Part shown: positions 26,022 to 34,245 of the stretch, piece after piece
Layout of the letters: each line of letters starts with the position of its first letter
Numbering within the stretch: position 1 is the stretch's first letter
Source of the DNA: Chlamydiales bacterium
Lineage (GTDB): Bacteria > Chlamydiota > Chlamydiia > Chlamydiales > JACKPQ01
Direction of reading: 5' to 3'
Assembly (NCBI GenBank): GCA_024233435.1
Contig: JACKPQ010000001.1
Location: forward strand, 372,001-436,000
DNA: 64,000 nt
Notes under the pieces: generated by a model
Databases searched by the model: none
What the model was told of the DNA's origin: nothing
What the model saw: only the letters and a program-made list of their open reading frames with translations
Made by a program: the position numbers and the translations under genes

Positions 26022-26195
26022 ATTAAAAACCTCTAATTATTTATGATAATTATGTATTATATTAACAATAATGTCAATTTAAATTAATTACTATTAATAT
26101 AGTGAATAATTCAGAGATTAATAATAAACGCCGAGAGTTGGTTTGGAAAGATGTCGCTGATGGCCTTTTTCAGTTATCTATTCCAAATGGGCCAC

Positions 26196-26941
26196 TTACC
26201 ATAATCTACTTGCAACACGAAATGGTGCCTCCGCTACTTTTGAGGCCAAAGAGTAAGTGCCTTTAAGTGCGCAAGTAACAATCCGTGTTAGGTCCTGCAA
26301 AATCACATTCGGTGTATTTGTAATTTGTTCTATGCTAACATAAGCTGTGGCGTTTATGCTATCGTGTGTGCCCATTGTTAGAAAGGATAATGCAACAAAT
26401 GGTACTGCTAGACCAAGGTGGATAAATGCTTGTGGAATCGTTAAAACCAGATTTGAAATGGAGTGAGCGATTGCTTGAAAATGACAGTGTTCGCTTTCAG
26501 AATTACGAGCATTAATAAGGGACCTACGAGCTTTGTCATCTAGCCAAGGGATAACAATGGCTTTGCTAAAGAGTACTTTTGCATTTGTATTCATGATCTT
26601 CAGTGGCATTATGTAACAAATATTAATGAATCCCTTGCTCGCCTCATACATGTGCATCGATCTATAGGCCAGAACTTTATCTGAAAGCCCCAATGTGGCG
26701 ACTGTTGCAATGATTCCAGCTGCAATGTGTGCAATTTCTGGCAATAGGCTTAAAGCGCTGCTCCGCCAGCTAGAAATGTGTGAGCCCTAGAACCAGATTG
26801 TACGACTTCAGTTACGACTTCAGTTAGGCCTGATCTCATCCGCCGAGGTTGTTTTAAATGGTGAATGTCAAAATAGCTGTTAGCTGTTTGCATTGGTTTT
26901 GTTAAATAATTAATCATTACGCTCTTATTTGCTTTAAACAT
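26196..26941 (-). pseudogene. Frameshifted hypothetical membrane protein gene
   Basis: Two readings adjoin: 63 aa from an ATG at 26941 ending FLAGGAAL at 26750, and 182 aa ending at 26196 in another frame. The second lacks a proper start (only a TTG), and its in-frame upstream codons (ALSLLPEIAHIAAG) continue the hydrophobic helix of the first. One base change near 26752-26760 would give a single ~245-aa protein with several hydrophobic helices (HIAAGIIATVATLGL, LVLTIPQAFIHLGLAVPFVA). No family recognised. Either a pseudogene, a sequencing error or, less likely, programmed frameshifting. Confidence 0.5.
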
Positions 26942-27016
26942 GACTAATGTTAATAAAATATTTATTTAATGTCAAGTATTTATTTATACAAGAGAAACCT
27001 CAAAAATTGGATTATG

Positions 27017-27172
27017 GATTCATTTAAATCTAAGCAACTTAAATCCAGATCTCAGGTTATCTAAGCTTTCCAGCCCAGCCTAGCTTGGTGCGTAGAGTCG
27101 AAAAGTAATCGCGGCGTTGTAGGTTAACGAGTTGGAAAGTGAGCTTAGACTTACGAAGGCGAAAGCCACCAC
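27017..27172 (-). repeat. Orphan copy of the nadK 3' end (direct repeat, left)
   Basis: 156 bp matching 28376-28531 without gaps at a constant offset of 1359 bp, with roughly eight substitutions by eye. The right copy is the genuine end of nadK plus 40 bp downstream; this one is detached from any nadK body. Such duplicated gene ends typically flank elements integrated by tyrosine recombinases. Confidence 0.85.
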
Positions 27173-27195
27173 GCATACCATAAGGTTTTTCAGCC

Positions 27196-27239
27196 TTAAC
27201 CCTACTTAAAAGATGTCGACATCAAATAAGTAGGGTTAA
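27196..27239. repeat. Nested palindrome in the island
   Basis: A 12-nt inverted repeat (TTAACCCTACTT at 27196-27207, AAGTAGGGTTAA at 27228-27239) encloses a second perfect 12-bp palindrome, GATGTCGACATC (27212-27223). It follows the end of the leftward gene at 27254, so a terminator is possible, but the symmetry also fits a protein-binding or recombination site. Confidence 0.7.
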
Positions 27240-27253
27240 ATGGATGCGGGAAA

Positions 27254-27838
27254 TTACTTTTTGAGTAACCTATGCAGCTGCTTGCTGTTGTCGATGCATG
27301 CTTTGATTTGTCTACCCACTAAGCTGGTTTTAGTATTCAAATCAAAGTGCATATAGTACTGATTAATTTTATCGGCAAAGCTATTAGCTTCTCCTGTATA
27401 AGTCTCTTTGATGATCTTTAAGTCACTGGTCAGATAACTATCGAATGCATCAATTAGATAAAACAGACCAATTTCTACACTACTAAGTGGCGATCTGACA
27501 CCTCGCGTCTGATACTGATTATGCAAGACATTTTGAACTGCTACATTGATATCTTTCTGGCTAGCAATATATAGCTTTACTTTTTTTTCATATTTAAATA
27601 ATCTTCCAAAAAATGATGGTTCAGGGCTACCGACCAAACCATTTATAGGGCGAGGAGCTTCCTCTTCAAAGCGCTTTAAAATAATATCCATTCGTGATAG
27701 TAGAGAGCTCGCATAGCCAAATGGGCGTTCGCACATTAAAATAGATTCTGCAAGTCGATGCCGTCTGTCTATTTCTAATTCGCTTAATCCAAAATCTCTA
27801 CCTTCAAGCGAATGATTAAATATTAAATTTGTACTCAT
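27254..27838 (-). CDS. Hypothetical protein in the nadK-flanked island
   Basis: A 194-aa soluble-looking protein of unrecognised family. It has a charged N-terminal region (LSELEIDRRHRLAESIL), a mixed central part and a basic C-terminus (KQLHRLLKK); probably mostly helical. AAGGA lies about 7 nt upstream of the ATG, and the leader is AT-rich. It is the only intact gene between the two nadK-end repeats and so is the candidate cargo of the island. Confidence 0.65.
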   Translation of the reverse strand: MSTNLIFNHSLEGRDFGLSELEIDRRHRLAESILMCERPFGYASSLLSRMDIILKRFEEEAPRPINGLVGSPEPSFFGRLFKYEKKVKLYIASQKDINVAVQNVLHNQYQTRGVRSPLSSVEIGLFYLIDAFDSYLTSDLKIIKETYTGEANSFADKINQYYMHFDLNTKTSLVGRQIKACIDNSKQLHRLLKK

Positions 27839-27932
27839 ATTATATCCTTATTGATTTTTGTTAATTATAAATATTATAACATAATATAAATTTCTTTTAC
27901 AATGTTTTTTTTAATTGCTGATTATTAGTTGT

Positions 27933-28382
27933 TTATGATCTGGGATGGAAAGTGTCGAAAGCCGAATGGAGACGATCCTTAGAAATATGCGTGTAACGGT
28001 CGGTTGTGGCCACCAAGGCATGACCTAACATCTCTTGAATAATGTGCAAGTCTGCCCCATTTTCAAGCAAATGGATGGCGAAGGAGTGGCGCAAGGTATG
28101 GGGTGAAATGGGCTTTTGGATCCCAGCGTGTGCGCTGTAAAACTTAATGCGGCGCCAGATAGCCTGGCGATCTATACGCCGATTCTTACGAGAGAGAAAC
28201 AGGGCTTTGTTGTCATCTTCTCGGTGATAAGGCAGGTAGTGATTAATGGCTTTTATAGCTGGCTGGCCTATGGGAAAAAGGCGCTCTTTGGACCCTTTGC
28301 CTAGCACGCAGATGGCGTCTTTGCCCACACAGGAGGGGTTTAAATGAATTTTTGTCGTGTACTGAGGGATTATAAGATTCAT
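27933..28382 (-). pseudogene. XerD-like tyrosine recombinase, C-terminal fragment
   Basis: 149 aa corresponding to the catalytic C-terminal half of XerC/XerD-type recombinases. GKGSKER carries the catalytic Lys, HTLRHSFAIHLLENGAD carries HxxR, then LGHALVATTDRYTH gives the His and the Tyr nucleophile. The core-binding domain and the first catalytic Arg (box I) are missing. The reading opens exactly at the border of the right nadK-end repeat, where a TAA precedes the ATG, so truncation coincides with the recombination junction. Probably inactive alone. Confidence 0.8.
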
Positions 28383-28531
28383 TTAAATCTAAGCAACTTA
28401 AATCCAGATCTCAGGTTATCTAAGCTTTCCAGCCCAGCCCAGCTTGGTGCGCAAGGTCGAAAAGTAATCGCGGCGTTGTAGGTTAACGAGTTGAAAGGTG
28501 AGCTTGGACTTTCGAAGGCGAAAGCCACCAC
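28376..28531 (-). repeat. nadK 3' end, right copy of the direct repeat
   Basis: Contains the last ~38 codons of the intact nadK and 40 bp beyond its stop. Partner of the copy at 27017-27172. The repeat border (GATTCATTTAAATC) abuts the XerD fragment. Confidence 0.85.
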
Positions 28532-29255
28532 CTGTATTGAGTTTGAAGATTTGGTGGCCATCGGCGACAACCTCAACGGGATCGTAGTCAGATAGGTATT
28601 GGATTTGAAGCTCAATATCGGCTGGAAGGATGAGGGGGCGGTTGGAAATGGTGTGTGGGGAGATGGGTGTAAGGACAAAAGAGTCGAGCTCAGGGGTGAG
28701 AATCGGGCCGCCTGCAGCTAGGGAATAGGCGGTTGACCCCGTGGGTGTTGCAAGAATAACGCCGTCGGCTTCAAAAGTGTTGAGATAGGTTCCGTTGATG
28801 TGAATGGCAATTTCAACTAGGCTTGGGTTACGGGCTCTATGGATGACAAAATCGTTGATAGCCAGGGCTTTTTCGCCTTCTAGCGATTCTCCTTCAATCA
28901 TGACGCGTTTTTCGATGGCATAGTGGCCGTTGAGAAGATCTTGCAAGCTAGGGTAGATGTCGTCAAGCGGGATGTCGGCCATGAAGCCTAACTGGCCAAG
29001 GTTAATTCCCAGAATGGGGATTTGAGCACCTGCAAAGCGGTGGGCAAGGCGCATGATGGTGCCATCACCACCCATGGAGATGATAAAGTCTATTTTATTG
29101 AGGTCAACTTGGGAGAGGGGCTTTGCACCGATTAGCTTAGCTTCGTTATCGTCTGAGACGACCGTGACTTTTTTGCCGTTAAAGAACTCAACGATACCTA
29201 AGGCGATTTTTTTTGATTGCGATTTGGAGGTGTTTGGAAAAATAGCGATGATCAT
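28416..29255 (-). CDS. nadK: NAD kinase
   Basis: Phosphorylates NAD to NADP. 279 aa. Motifs: GGDGT in IISMGGDGTIMRLAH, LGINLGQLGFMAD, ALNDF-type AINDFVIHR and TPTGSTAYSLAAGGP. It overlaps dxs by 4 nt at its start, placing it last in an xseA-xseB-dxs-nadK operon. Its 3' end is duplicated 1.36 kb away. Confidence 0.97.
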   Translation of the reverse strand: MIIAIFPNTSKSQSKKIALGIVEFFNGKKVTVVSDDNEAKLIGAKPLSQVDLNKIDFIISMGGDGTIMRLAHRFAGAQIPILGINLGQLGFMADIPLDDIYPSLQDLLNGHYAIEKRVMIEGESLEGEKALAINDFVIHRARNPSLVEIAIHINGTYLNTFEADGVILATPTGSTAYSLAAGGPILTPELDSFVLTPISPHTISNRPLILPADIELQIQYLSDYDPVEVVADGHQIFKLNTGGGFRLRKSKLTFQLVNLQRRDYFSTLRTKLGWAGKLR

Positions 29256-31078
29256 ATCATTTGAGCTTGAGTTTCTAGTATTTGATTGGCGATTGAGGCC
29301 GCATCTAGCCCGAGTTTTTGCAAAATAGTGGAATGAGAGCCTGGGTGAATCGGTTCATCACTGATTCCAAGATTAATGACAGTGGTGTCTTTGCATCCAT
29401 TTTGCGTGACATATGAATTAATAAGGGACCCTAAACCGCCTGTGACTAGGTGCTCTTCTAAAGTGATAAGGGTAGAATGAGTCATTGCTAGGTTGTGCAG
29501 CAGATCTGTGTCGAGGGGTTTGATAAAGATGGGGTCGACAACGGTGATGTTTAAGCCTTCTGCTTGCAGTTTTTGACGCGCCTCTAAGGCAATATCACAC
29601 ATGTGGCCGAGGGCGATGATAGCGATATTTTGACCCTGCGCTAGAATTTCTCCACGTCCTTTGGCTCTATTTTTGATGGGGGCTTGAGCAGGTGCTGTGG
29701 TTAAGTTTGGATAGCGAATAGCAACGGGGCCACCGTAGTCAAACGCGCTTTGCATCAGCTCGCAAAGGACTTGACCATTGCGGGGCTGAGCAATGGTTAA
29801 ATTGGGCATGGCGCTTAGGAAACTGATATCGTAGATGCCGTGGTGAGTGATACCGTCTCCGCCTGAGATGCCAGCTCGATCGATTGCAAAAATCACAGGG
29901 AGATTTTGGATGCAAACATCGTGAAAAACATTGTCAAAAGCACGTTGTAAGAAGGTAGCATAAATAGAGACGATGGGTTTTTTCTTTTGATAGGCAAGGC
30001 CTGCTGCAAATGTCACAGCATGCCCTTCGGCAATGCCGACATCATAAAAGCGTTCGGGAAACGATTCGCCAAAAGCTGCAACGCATGTGCCATGAGGCGT
30101 TGCAGGGGATATGACGCAAATTTGATCCTCATGCTCAGCCATTTCCTGCACGTGTTTGCCAAAAACTTTAGGAAAAGTTGCACAGGCTTTGCTGGGGGCG
30201 AACTCGCCAGTTTCTGGATCAAAGGGTTTGGCTCCGTGATAAGCGACAGGTGCTTTTTCAGCGCTAGGCATTCCAAAGCCTTTAACGGTTTTAACGTGGA
30301 TAAGCGTTGGCTTATCAAGCGATTTGACCGATTCGAGTGTTTCGATAAGCTCATCGATGTTATGCCCATCCACAGGCCCTACGTAGGCAAGGTTAAAGTG
30401 CTCAAAGAAGGGAGCTTCTGAGTTGATCAATGTTTTAGCGCTTTCCTTAATTTTTTTTCCTGCACGAGCAAGCGTTTCGCCAATGCTAGGAATTTTGCGC
30501 AAAAAATTAGCAGTTTCATGGTAGAAGCGGTTTGCGTTGGGAGCATTGAGCAGACGGGATAGGACCTCTGAGATAGCGCCCACATTTTTTGCAATGGACA
30601 TGCCGTTGTCGTTTAATATGATGATGAAACGTTTTAAGTCTTGCGGGATGTTGTCTAGAGCTTCATATGTTAATCCGCAGGTGAAGGCAGCGTCTCCGAT
30701 AATGGGGACAGTGTAGTTATCGCCGTTAGCACAGCCCAGGGCAAGAGAGAGGGCTGTTGCTGCATGGCCTGCATAAAAATGATCGTGCTCTGACTCATGA
30801 GGAGCGGAAAACCCATACAGCCCATCTTGTTTGCGAATGCCCTCGAACTGATCAAACCGCCCTGTCAGTAGCTTGTGAGTGTAGATCTGATGGCTGGTGT
30901 CAAAAATTAGCTTATCATCAGGAGAGTTGAATACTTTGTGTAGAGCAATCGTGAGCTCAACAACACCGAGGTTTGATGAGAGGTGACCCCCATTGACGGA
31001 GACAACTTCGATGATTTTTTGTCTAAGCTCTGTTGCAAGTTTTTTTAACTCGGAGCTATTTTTTTCTTTGAGGTTCAT
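29252..31078 (-). CDS. dxs: 1-deoxy-D-xylulose-5-phosphate synthase
   Basis: Thiamine-diphosphate enzyme joining pyruvate and glyceraldehyde-3-phosphate, the first step of the MEP isoprenoid pathway. 608 aa. Motifs: GGHLSSNLGVVELTIALH, the TPP-binding GDAAFTCGLTYEALDN with NDNGMSIAKNVGAI, and DRAGISGGDGITHHG. Overlaps xseB (upstream) and nadK (downstream) by 4 nt each. The xseA-xseB-dxs order is as in C. trachomatis (CT329-CT331). Feeds the prenyl synthase encoded at 57 kb. Confidence 0.97.
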   Translation of the reverse strand: MNLKEKNSSELKKLATELRQKIIEVVSVNGGHLSSNLGVVELTIALHKVFNSPDDKLIFDTSHQIYTHKLLTGRFDQFEGIRKQDGLYGFSAPHESEHDHFYAGHAATALSLALGCANGDNYTVPIIGDAAFTCGLTYEALDNIPQDLKRFIIILNDNGMSIAKNVGAISEVLSRLLNAPNANRFYHETANFLRKIPSIGETLARAGKKIKESAKTLINSEAPFFEHFNLAYVGPVDGHNIDELIETLESVKSLDKPTLIHVKTVKGFGMPSAEKAPVAYHGAKPFDPETGEFAPSKACATFPKVFGKHVQEMAEHEDQICVISPATPHGTCVAAFGESFPERFYDVGIAEGHAVTFAAGLAYQKKKPIVSIYATFLQRAFDNVFHDVCIQNLPVIFAIDRAGISGGDGITHHGIYDISFLSAMPNLTIAQPRNGQVLCELMQSAFDYGGPVAIRYPNLTTAPAQAPIKNRAKGRGEILAQGQNIAIIALGHMCDIALEARQKLQAEGLNITVVDPIFIKPLDTDLLHNLAMTHSTLITLEEHLVTGGLGSLINSYVTQNGCKDTTVINLGISDEPIHPGSHSTILQKLGLDAASIANQILETQAQMI

Positions 31079-31302
31079 GCATCTCCAAAGGGCTGCATTT
31101 CTATTTTGCCTTCGCGGTTTTTGACCATCATCTGAATTTTTTCTTCTGCTTGAGTCAGCAATTTGTTGCAGCTTGTGATTAAACGGTCTGCTTCTTCGTA
31201 ATATTTTAGCGAGTCCTCTAAGCTGACTTCGCCATTATTGAGTTTGGATAAAATTTGCTCGAGCCGTTGATACCCTTCTTCAAATGTGATTTTCTTTTCC
31301 AC
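31075..31302 (-). CDS. xseB: Exonuclease VII small subunit
   Basis: 75-aa subunit of the single-strand exonuclease VII. The family pattern FEEGYQRLEQILSKLNNGE followed by VSLEDSLKYYEEADRLITSC is complete. The start is a GTG with AGAGGT 7 nt upstream. It overlaps xseA by 23 nt and dxs by 4 nt. Confidence 0.94.
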   Translation of the reverse strand: MEKKITFEEGYQRLEQILSKLNNGEVSLEDSLKYYEEADRLITSCNKLLTQAEEKIQMMVKNREGKIEMQPFGDA

Positions 31303-32551
31303 TGACTACCTCTGCGCTCACGCTGCCGTCGGCAAACTGCATGCGAACTTGATCTTTTTGTGTTAATGACTTAGCCGACATGATAACCGAATTGTCTTTT
31401 TGACTAAAGACAATTGAGTACCCTTTTTGTAAAAGATTTTTTGGGTCGATCGCTTTTAAATGTGATACCAATCGCTTTAGATTTTCTCGCTTTTGAGCAA
31501 GCCTTTGAGCGGGGTTAATTGCCTGCATTTGCTTTTCCAATCCGCTGATTCGTATACGCCGCGTCATCACTTGCGTTTTGAGCCCACGGGCGATGCTCGG
31601 CCCTATATCGTCCATTTTTTGCAGCAATTGCCCAATCAGTGCGTATGGATCACAAAGTAGGGGCTGACGAGTGATGGCTAGCATTTTCAAGCGGTGATGG
31701 TTGACATTTTGCTGAAGGTGCGTGATCAATCCATCGCGCATCACCTTCAAGCTTTCGATGAGTTTGGCTTTCTCGCCCATTGCGATCTCGGCAGCGGCAG
31801 ATGGCGTCGGTGCGCGCACATCAGCTGCAAAATCGCAAAGAGAGACATCAGTCTCATGGCCGACAGCGGAGATGATGGGGATGCGGCTGTTGAAAACTGC
31901 GCGTGAGACAATTTCTTCATTGAAGGGCCACAAATCTTCTAAGCTGCCACCGCCTCTACCAACGATAATGAGGTCAACAGATCCTAAAGCATTAAACTCT
32001 TCGATGGCTTTTGCAATTTCATTGCTTGCACCCTCTCCTTGTACTTTAACAGGGTTTAAGATCAGTTGAAAGCCTGGTGCGCGTCGCCTTAAGACATGGA
32101 TGATATCGCGGATCACAGCACCTGTAGGGCTTGTCACAACGCCGATCGTTTTGGGAAACGAGGGGAGGGGTTTTTTGTGAGCAGTGTCAAATAATCCCTC
32201 GCGTGTGAGCTTTTCTTTGAGCAATTGGAATTTGAGCAAAAGGTCTCCCACACCACTGAACTGAACTTGCCGCACAATGAGTTGATAAGACCCGCGTGGT
32301 GCATAAACAGATACCTCTCCAGTGCAAACCACCTCGTCGCCATCTTTTGGCGTTCGAGCTAAACTTTGGGCGTTACCGCGGAAGAGGACCGATGAAATCT
32401 GAGAGCCTGCATCTTTCAGAGTGAAATAGAGATGGCCAGAAGCTTGTAACTTTAAATTTGAAATTTCACCCTTGATTTGGACATGAGGGAATCGCTGCTC
32501 TAGCTGCCCTTTAATGGCTTGAGTTAGCTGGGACACAGTTAAAATCGTCAT
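31280..32551 (-). CDS. xseA: Exonuclease VII large subunit
   Basis: Catalytic subunit of exonuclease VII. 423 aa. N-terminal OB fold (VQIKGEISNLKLQASGHLYF), then the catalytic domain with GVVTSPTGAVIRDI, LIIVGRGGGSLEDLWPFNE, AVGHETDVSLCDFAADVRAPTPSAAAE, and a coiled-coil C-terminus. Divergent from tpiA over 65 bp. Confidence 0.96.
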   Translation of the reverse strand: MTILTVSQLTQAIKGQLEQRFPHVQIKGEISNLKLQASGHLYFTLKDAGSQISSVLFRGNAQSLARTPKDGDEVVCTGEVSVYAPRGSYQLIVRQVQFSGVGDLLLKFQLLKEKLTREGLFDTAHKKPLPSFPKTIGVVTSPTGAVIRDIIHVLRRRAPGFQLILNPVKVQGEGASNEIAKAIEEFNALGSVDLIIVGRGGGSLEDLWPFNEEIVSRAVFNSRIPIISAVGHETDVSLCDFAADVRAPTPSAAAEIAMGEKAKLIESLKVMRDGLITHLQQNVNHHRLKMLAITRQPLLCDPYALIGQLLQKMDDIGPSIARGLKTQVMTRRIRISGLEKQMQAINPAQRLAQKRENLKRLVSHLKAIDPKNLLQKGYSIVFSQKDNSVIMSAKSLTQKDQVRMQFADGSVSAEVVSGKENHI

Positions 32552-32579
32552 AAAAACAATTTATACGCTATTCACACGC

Positions 32580-32608
32580 TTGTCAATCTTTTGAAATTCT
32601 GTTATGAT
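32580..32608 (+). promoter_or_regulatory. Sigma-70-type promoter for tpiA
   Basis: TTGTCA (32580-32585) and TATGAT (32603-32608) with an ideal 17-bp spacer. The expected transcription start is about 32615, only a couple of bases before the tpiA ATG, and no Shine-Dalgarno precedes that ATG, so the mRNA may be nearly leaderless. Confidence 0.65.
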
Positions 32609-32616
32609 GCTCCGTT

Positions 32617-33312
32617 ATGAGAAAAGAGCCGATCATCATTGGAAATTGGAAAATGCACAAAACGCCCGCTGAAGCTGTGGCGTTCATTGAAGCACTGAAT
32701 TGCAAAGCCCATTTGGCTGTGCCTTTTCCAGCGCTTCAGGCGGCAAGCGAAGCGGCTAGAGGCAAAGATATTGAGATTGGTGCTCAAGACTTATGCGAGC
32801 ATTCAGCTGGAGCTTTTACAGGTGAGGTCTCGGGTGAGATGATTCGTGCTTGTGGGGCAAGTTTTGTGCTCGTCGGCCATTCCGAGAGGCGCCATATCTA
32901 TGGCGAGAGCGATGAGCTTATCAATGCTAAACTCAAGCAGGCGATAAAAGCTGGCCTTATGCCAGTTCTTTGCATTGGTGAGACTTTGTCTGAGCGCGAG
33001 CTTAATAAAACTGAAGAAGTGCTAGAAAGGCAATTGACTCTCGGACTAGAGGGTGTCGATGCTCCTTTTATCATCGCTTATGAGCCCGTTTGGGCGATTG
33101 GAACCGGAAAAAGTGCAAGCGCACAAATGGCAGAGCAGGCGCACGTAGCGATTCGCCGTTTTTTAAAAAATATAAAGGTGCCAATTCTCTATGGTGGTTC
33201 GGTGAATCCGAGCAATGCAAAGGAGCTACTAAGGCAAGACAACATCGATGGAGCCCTTGTGGGCGGAGCATCGCTTGATGTTAAAACATTTACAAGTATC
33301 ATCAGAGGTTAA
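32617..33312 (+). CDS. tpiA: Triosephosphate isomerase
   Basis: Interconverts dihydroxyacetone phosphate and glyceraldehyde-3-phosphate. 231 aa, slightly short for the family. Catalytic features: GNWKMHK (Lys), VGHSERR (His), AYEPVWAIGTG (Glu) and the phosphate loop YGGSVNPSNAKELL. First gene of a tpiA-secG-def operon; secG begins 2 nt after its stop. Confidence 0.97.
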   Translation: MRKEPIIIGNWKMHKTPAEAVAFIEALNCKAHLAVPFPALQAASEAARGKDIEIGAQDLCEHSAGAFTGEVSGEMIRACGASFVLVGHSERRHIYGESDELINAKLKQAIKAGLMPVLCIGETLSERELNKTEEVLERQLTLGLEGVDAPFIIAYEPVWAIGTGKSASAQMAEQAHVAIRRFLKNIKVPILYGGSVNPSNAKELLRQDNIDGALVGGASLDVKTFTSIIRG

Positions 33313-33313
33313 G

Positions 33314-33616
33314 ATGGGTTTTTTATTTGGATTTTTACTCTTCACATTTTTGGTTGTAGCACTCCTTTTGTGCATGATCATATTGGTGCAAGAGAGCAAA
33401 AGCATGGGTCTTGGCGCCTCATTTGGCGGAGATAGCGGCGAGTCGCTATTTGGTACATCAACAGCAGATGTTCTCAAGAAAATGACTGGCTATTTAGCAG
33501 CTGCGTTCATGATTCTTTGTGTTGTCCTCTCTCTTTGGACATCGGCAGTCGGACGCAAACGCAATATCGTCATTCCAACGCCTGTGCAAATTGAGGAGAC
33601 AGAGGCATTGCAATGA
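33314..33616 (+). CDS. secG: Preprotein translocase subunit SecG
   Basis: 100-aa membrane subunit of the SecYEG channel. Two hydrophobic helices (FLFGFLLFTFLVVALLLCMI and GYLAAAFMILCVVLSLWTS) flank the family loop LVQESKSMGLGASFGG. The ATG at 33314 is chosen because AGAGGT lies 5 nt upstream, inside the end of tpiA; the longer open reading from 33248 would overlap tpiA. Overlaps def by 4 nt. Confidence 0.93.
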   Translation: MGFLFGFLLFTFLVVALLLCMIILVQESKSMGLGASFGGDSGESLFGTSTADVLKKMTGYLAAAFMILCVVLSLWTSAVGRKRNIVIPTPVQIEETEALQ

Positions 33617-34143
33617 GGCGAGAGCTTTGTTACTACGGCAATCCAATTCTGCGCACACGCTGCAAAGAGATCACTGATTTTGAAAGCGATGAGGTTAGAC
33701 AGCTTTTTGAGGATTTGATAGACACAGTAAATTCCAAGCCAAGCCTTGGGCTTGCGGCTCCGCAAATCGGCTACACCTACCGCGCTTTTGCCATTACCTA
33801 CACAGAGCTCGATGATGAGGGCTATCCCATAGTAACCGAGCACCCAAAAATCTACGTTAATCCAAAAATTACCATCTTAGACGATGCTCTTTGGACTCAC
33901 AATGAAGGGTGTCTGTCTCTTCCCCACCTCCTAGTTGATGTCGACCGCCCCTGGAAAATCCGCATTGAGGCGCAAGATATCCATGGTCAGCCATTCACTG
34001 AAGAGCATCAAGGCTGGATGGCTCGCCCACTCCTTCACGAGAACGACCATCTCAATGGGGTATTAACCATCGACCGCATTCCCAAAAATGAGCGCCGCGA
34101 GGTTGAGCCCGAGCTAAAGCGCATCAAAAAGAAGTACAATTAA
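33613..34143 (+). CDS. def: Peptide deformylase
   Basis: Metalloenzyme removing the N-formyl group from nascent proteins. 176 aa with the three family motifs: GLAAPQIG, EGCLSLP (metal-binding Cys) and HENDHLNG (HExxH). Coupled to secG through ATGA. Confidence 0.97.
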   Translation: MRRELCYYGNPILRTRCKEITDFESDEVRQLFEDLIDTVNSKPSLGLAAPQIGYTYRAFAITYTELDDEGYPIVTEHPKIYVNPKITILDDALWTHNEGCLSLPHLLVDVDRPWKIRIEAQDIHGQPFTEEHQGWMARPLLHENDHLNGVLTIDRIPKNERREVEPELKRIKKKYN

Positions 34144-34214
34144 ATTTATTTCTTAGAAATGGTATTACATGCCGGTATGGACTCAAAAATCGGTTGTAGA
34201 CACCGTTGGTTTAC

Positions 34215-34245
34215 AGCCTGCTCCTCAGCTCATCCTGAGTAGGCT
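34215..34245. terminator. Stem-loop between def and the lptD-like gene
   Basis: AGCCT at 34215-34219 pairs with AGGCT at 34241-34245, with further imperfect pairing of CTCAG and CTGAG inside. It sits between two convergent genes and could end both; no long T-run follows, so confidence is limited. Confidence 0.4.

Larger units (their letters stand above)
27017..28375. mobile_element. Possible integrated island bounded by nadK-end repeats
   Basis: 1359 bp between the two nadK-end copies, carrying a palindromic hairpin, one hypothetical gene and a truncated XerD-like recombinase directly against the right repeat. The architecture is that of an element inserted at a gene's 3' end, with the element restoring the host gene end. 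The recombinase lacks its N-terminal half, so the element is now immobile or a remnant of a larger one. Confidence 0.45.

Noticed and set aside
26102..26266. 54-codon plus-strand reading from a GTG (NNKRRELVWKDVADG...)
   Set aside because: No ribosome-binding site, overlaps the end of the minus-strand membrane gene, and no family recognised; left out as too weak.
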